This document shows positions 63,900 through 64,000 of a stretch of 64,000 bases of DNA, piece after piece. Position numbers and translations under genes: made by a program. The stretch covers positions 105,449-169,448 of the forward strand of contig NZ_PJRJ01000003.1 in the NCBI RefSeq assembly GCF_003711395.1. The letters run 5' to 3'. This stretch comes from Acinetobacter sp. B51(2017). GTDB taxonomy: Bacteria; Pseudomonadota; Gammaproteobacteria; Pseudomonadales; Moraxellaceae. Each line of letters begins with the position of its first letter. The first letter of the stretch is position 1. The notes under the pieces were generated by a model. That model saw only the letters and a list, made by a program, of their open reading frames with translations. It did not search any database and was not told where the DNA came from.

Positions 63900-64000
63900 A
63901 TGTTAGATCAAAATACACAAGCGCAATTAAAAGCTTTATTAGAACGCCTAGAAGGCCCAATTGAATTGGTTGCAGCCCTAGATGATTCAGATAAATCAAC
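63900..64000 (+). CDS. ahpF: Alkyl hydroperoxide reductase subunit F, 3' truncated by the window
   Basis: The last 101 bases encode MLDQNTQAQLKALLERLEGP followed by IELVAALDDSDKS, the N-terminal thioredoxin-like domain of AhpF as recalled from Pseudomonas and E. coli. AhpF is the NADH-dependent flavoprotein that reduces AhpC. TTTGGAG precedes the ATG with normal spacing. Only about 33 codons are in view, so the call rests on the N-terminal match and the nearby ahpC. Confidence 0.75.
   Translation, partial: MLDQNTQAQLKALLERLEGPIELVAALDDSDKS

Noticed and set aside
1..64000. CRISPR array, prophage, integrase or transposase genes
   Set aside because: No regularly spaced repeats, phage structural genes or transposase motifs were seen anywhere in the window.

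Overview
The window looks like chromosomal DNA of an Acinetobacter-type gammaproteobacterium (Moraxellaceae). The evidence is the moderately A+T-rich base composition, the gene content (tsaD/rpsU/yqeY, gspLM, rpoH, trmB, a leucine-catabolism cluster, ahpC and ahpF) and protein sequences close to Pseudomonas/Acinetobacter families. The genus is an inference from recognised proteins; no search was run. No phage, integron, transposase gene or CRISPR array was seen.

Layout. 0-6 kb: alanine aminotransferase (with an unusual N-terminal extension cut by the window edge), an OafA-type acyltransferase, glyoxalase II and small unknown genes. 5.9-6.3 kb: tRNA cluster Leu(UAG)-Trp-Leu(UAG). 6.3-9.7 kb: an overlapping protein-kinase/patatin-lipase pair, divergent from a DUF815-type ATPase. 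9.8-11.4 kb: an A+T-rich DUF262/DUF1524 protein, the clearest accessory (defence-like) gene. 11.5-13.4 kb: tsaD, diverging from rpsU-yqeY. 13.4-19 kb: a BepA-type metalloprotease, a 2-hydroxyacid dehydrogenase, a probable DNA polymerase III psi subunit (HolD), and an M48-like membrane protein whose zinc site is destroyed. 19-26 kb: purF-cvpA-pyrD, gspL-gspM, sixA-gpsA and a nitroreductase. 26-33.5 kb: lipoprotein, RNA helicase, cold-shock protein, tusA, rpoH, DUF423, GST, SulP transporter and trmB.

33.4-55 kb is a catabolic region. A CoA-transferase/thiolase/acyl-CoA dehydrogenase set lies beside a TetR regulator and a TonB-dependent receptor. Then an acyl-CoA synthetase, methyltransferase, thioesterase and second TetR regulator face a complete leucine/isovalerate pathway: isovaleryl-CoA dehydrogenase, methylcrotonyl-CoA carboxylase beta, methylglutaconyl-CoA hydratase, carboxylase alpha, HMG-CoA lyase and the two subunits of a 3-oxoacid CoA-transferase. 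Together these turn isovaleryl-CoA into acetyl-CoA and acetoacetate and activate the acetoacetate. The AtoE-like transporter that follows is broken by an in-frame stop codon.

55-64 kb: a FabH-like synthase, a very long HrpA helicase carrying an in-frame palindromic repeat element, ahpC, small exported and zinc proteins, and the first codons of ahpF at the right edge.

The most notable observations are the nonsense-interrupted AtoE, the mini-element inside hrpA, the degenerate M48 protein, the divergent HolD candidate, the kinase/lipase overlap, the lone DUF262/DUF1524 gene and several palindromic operator candidates.
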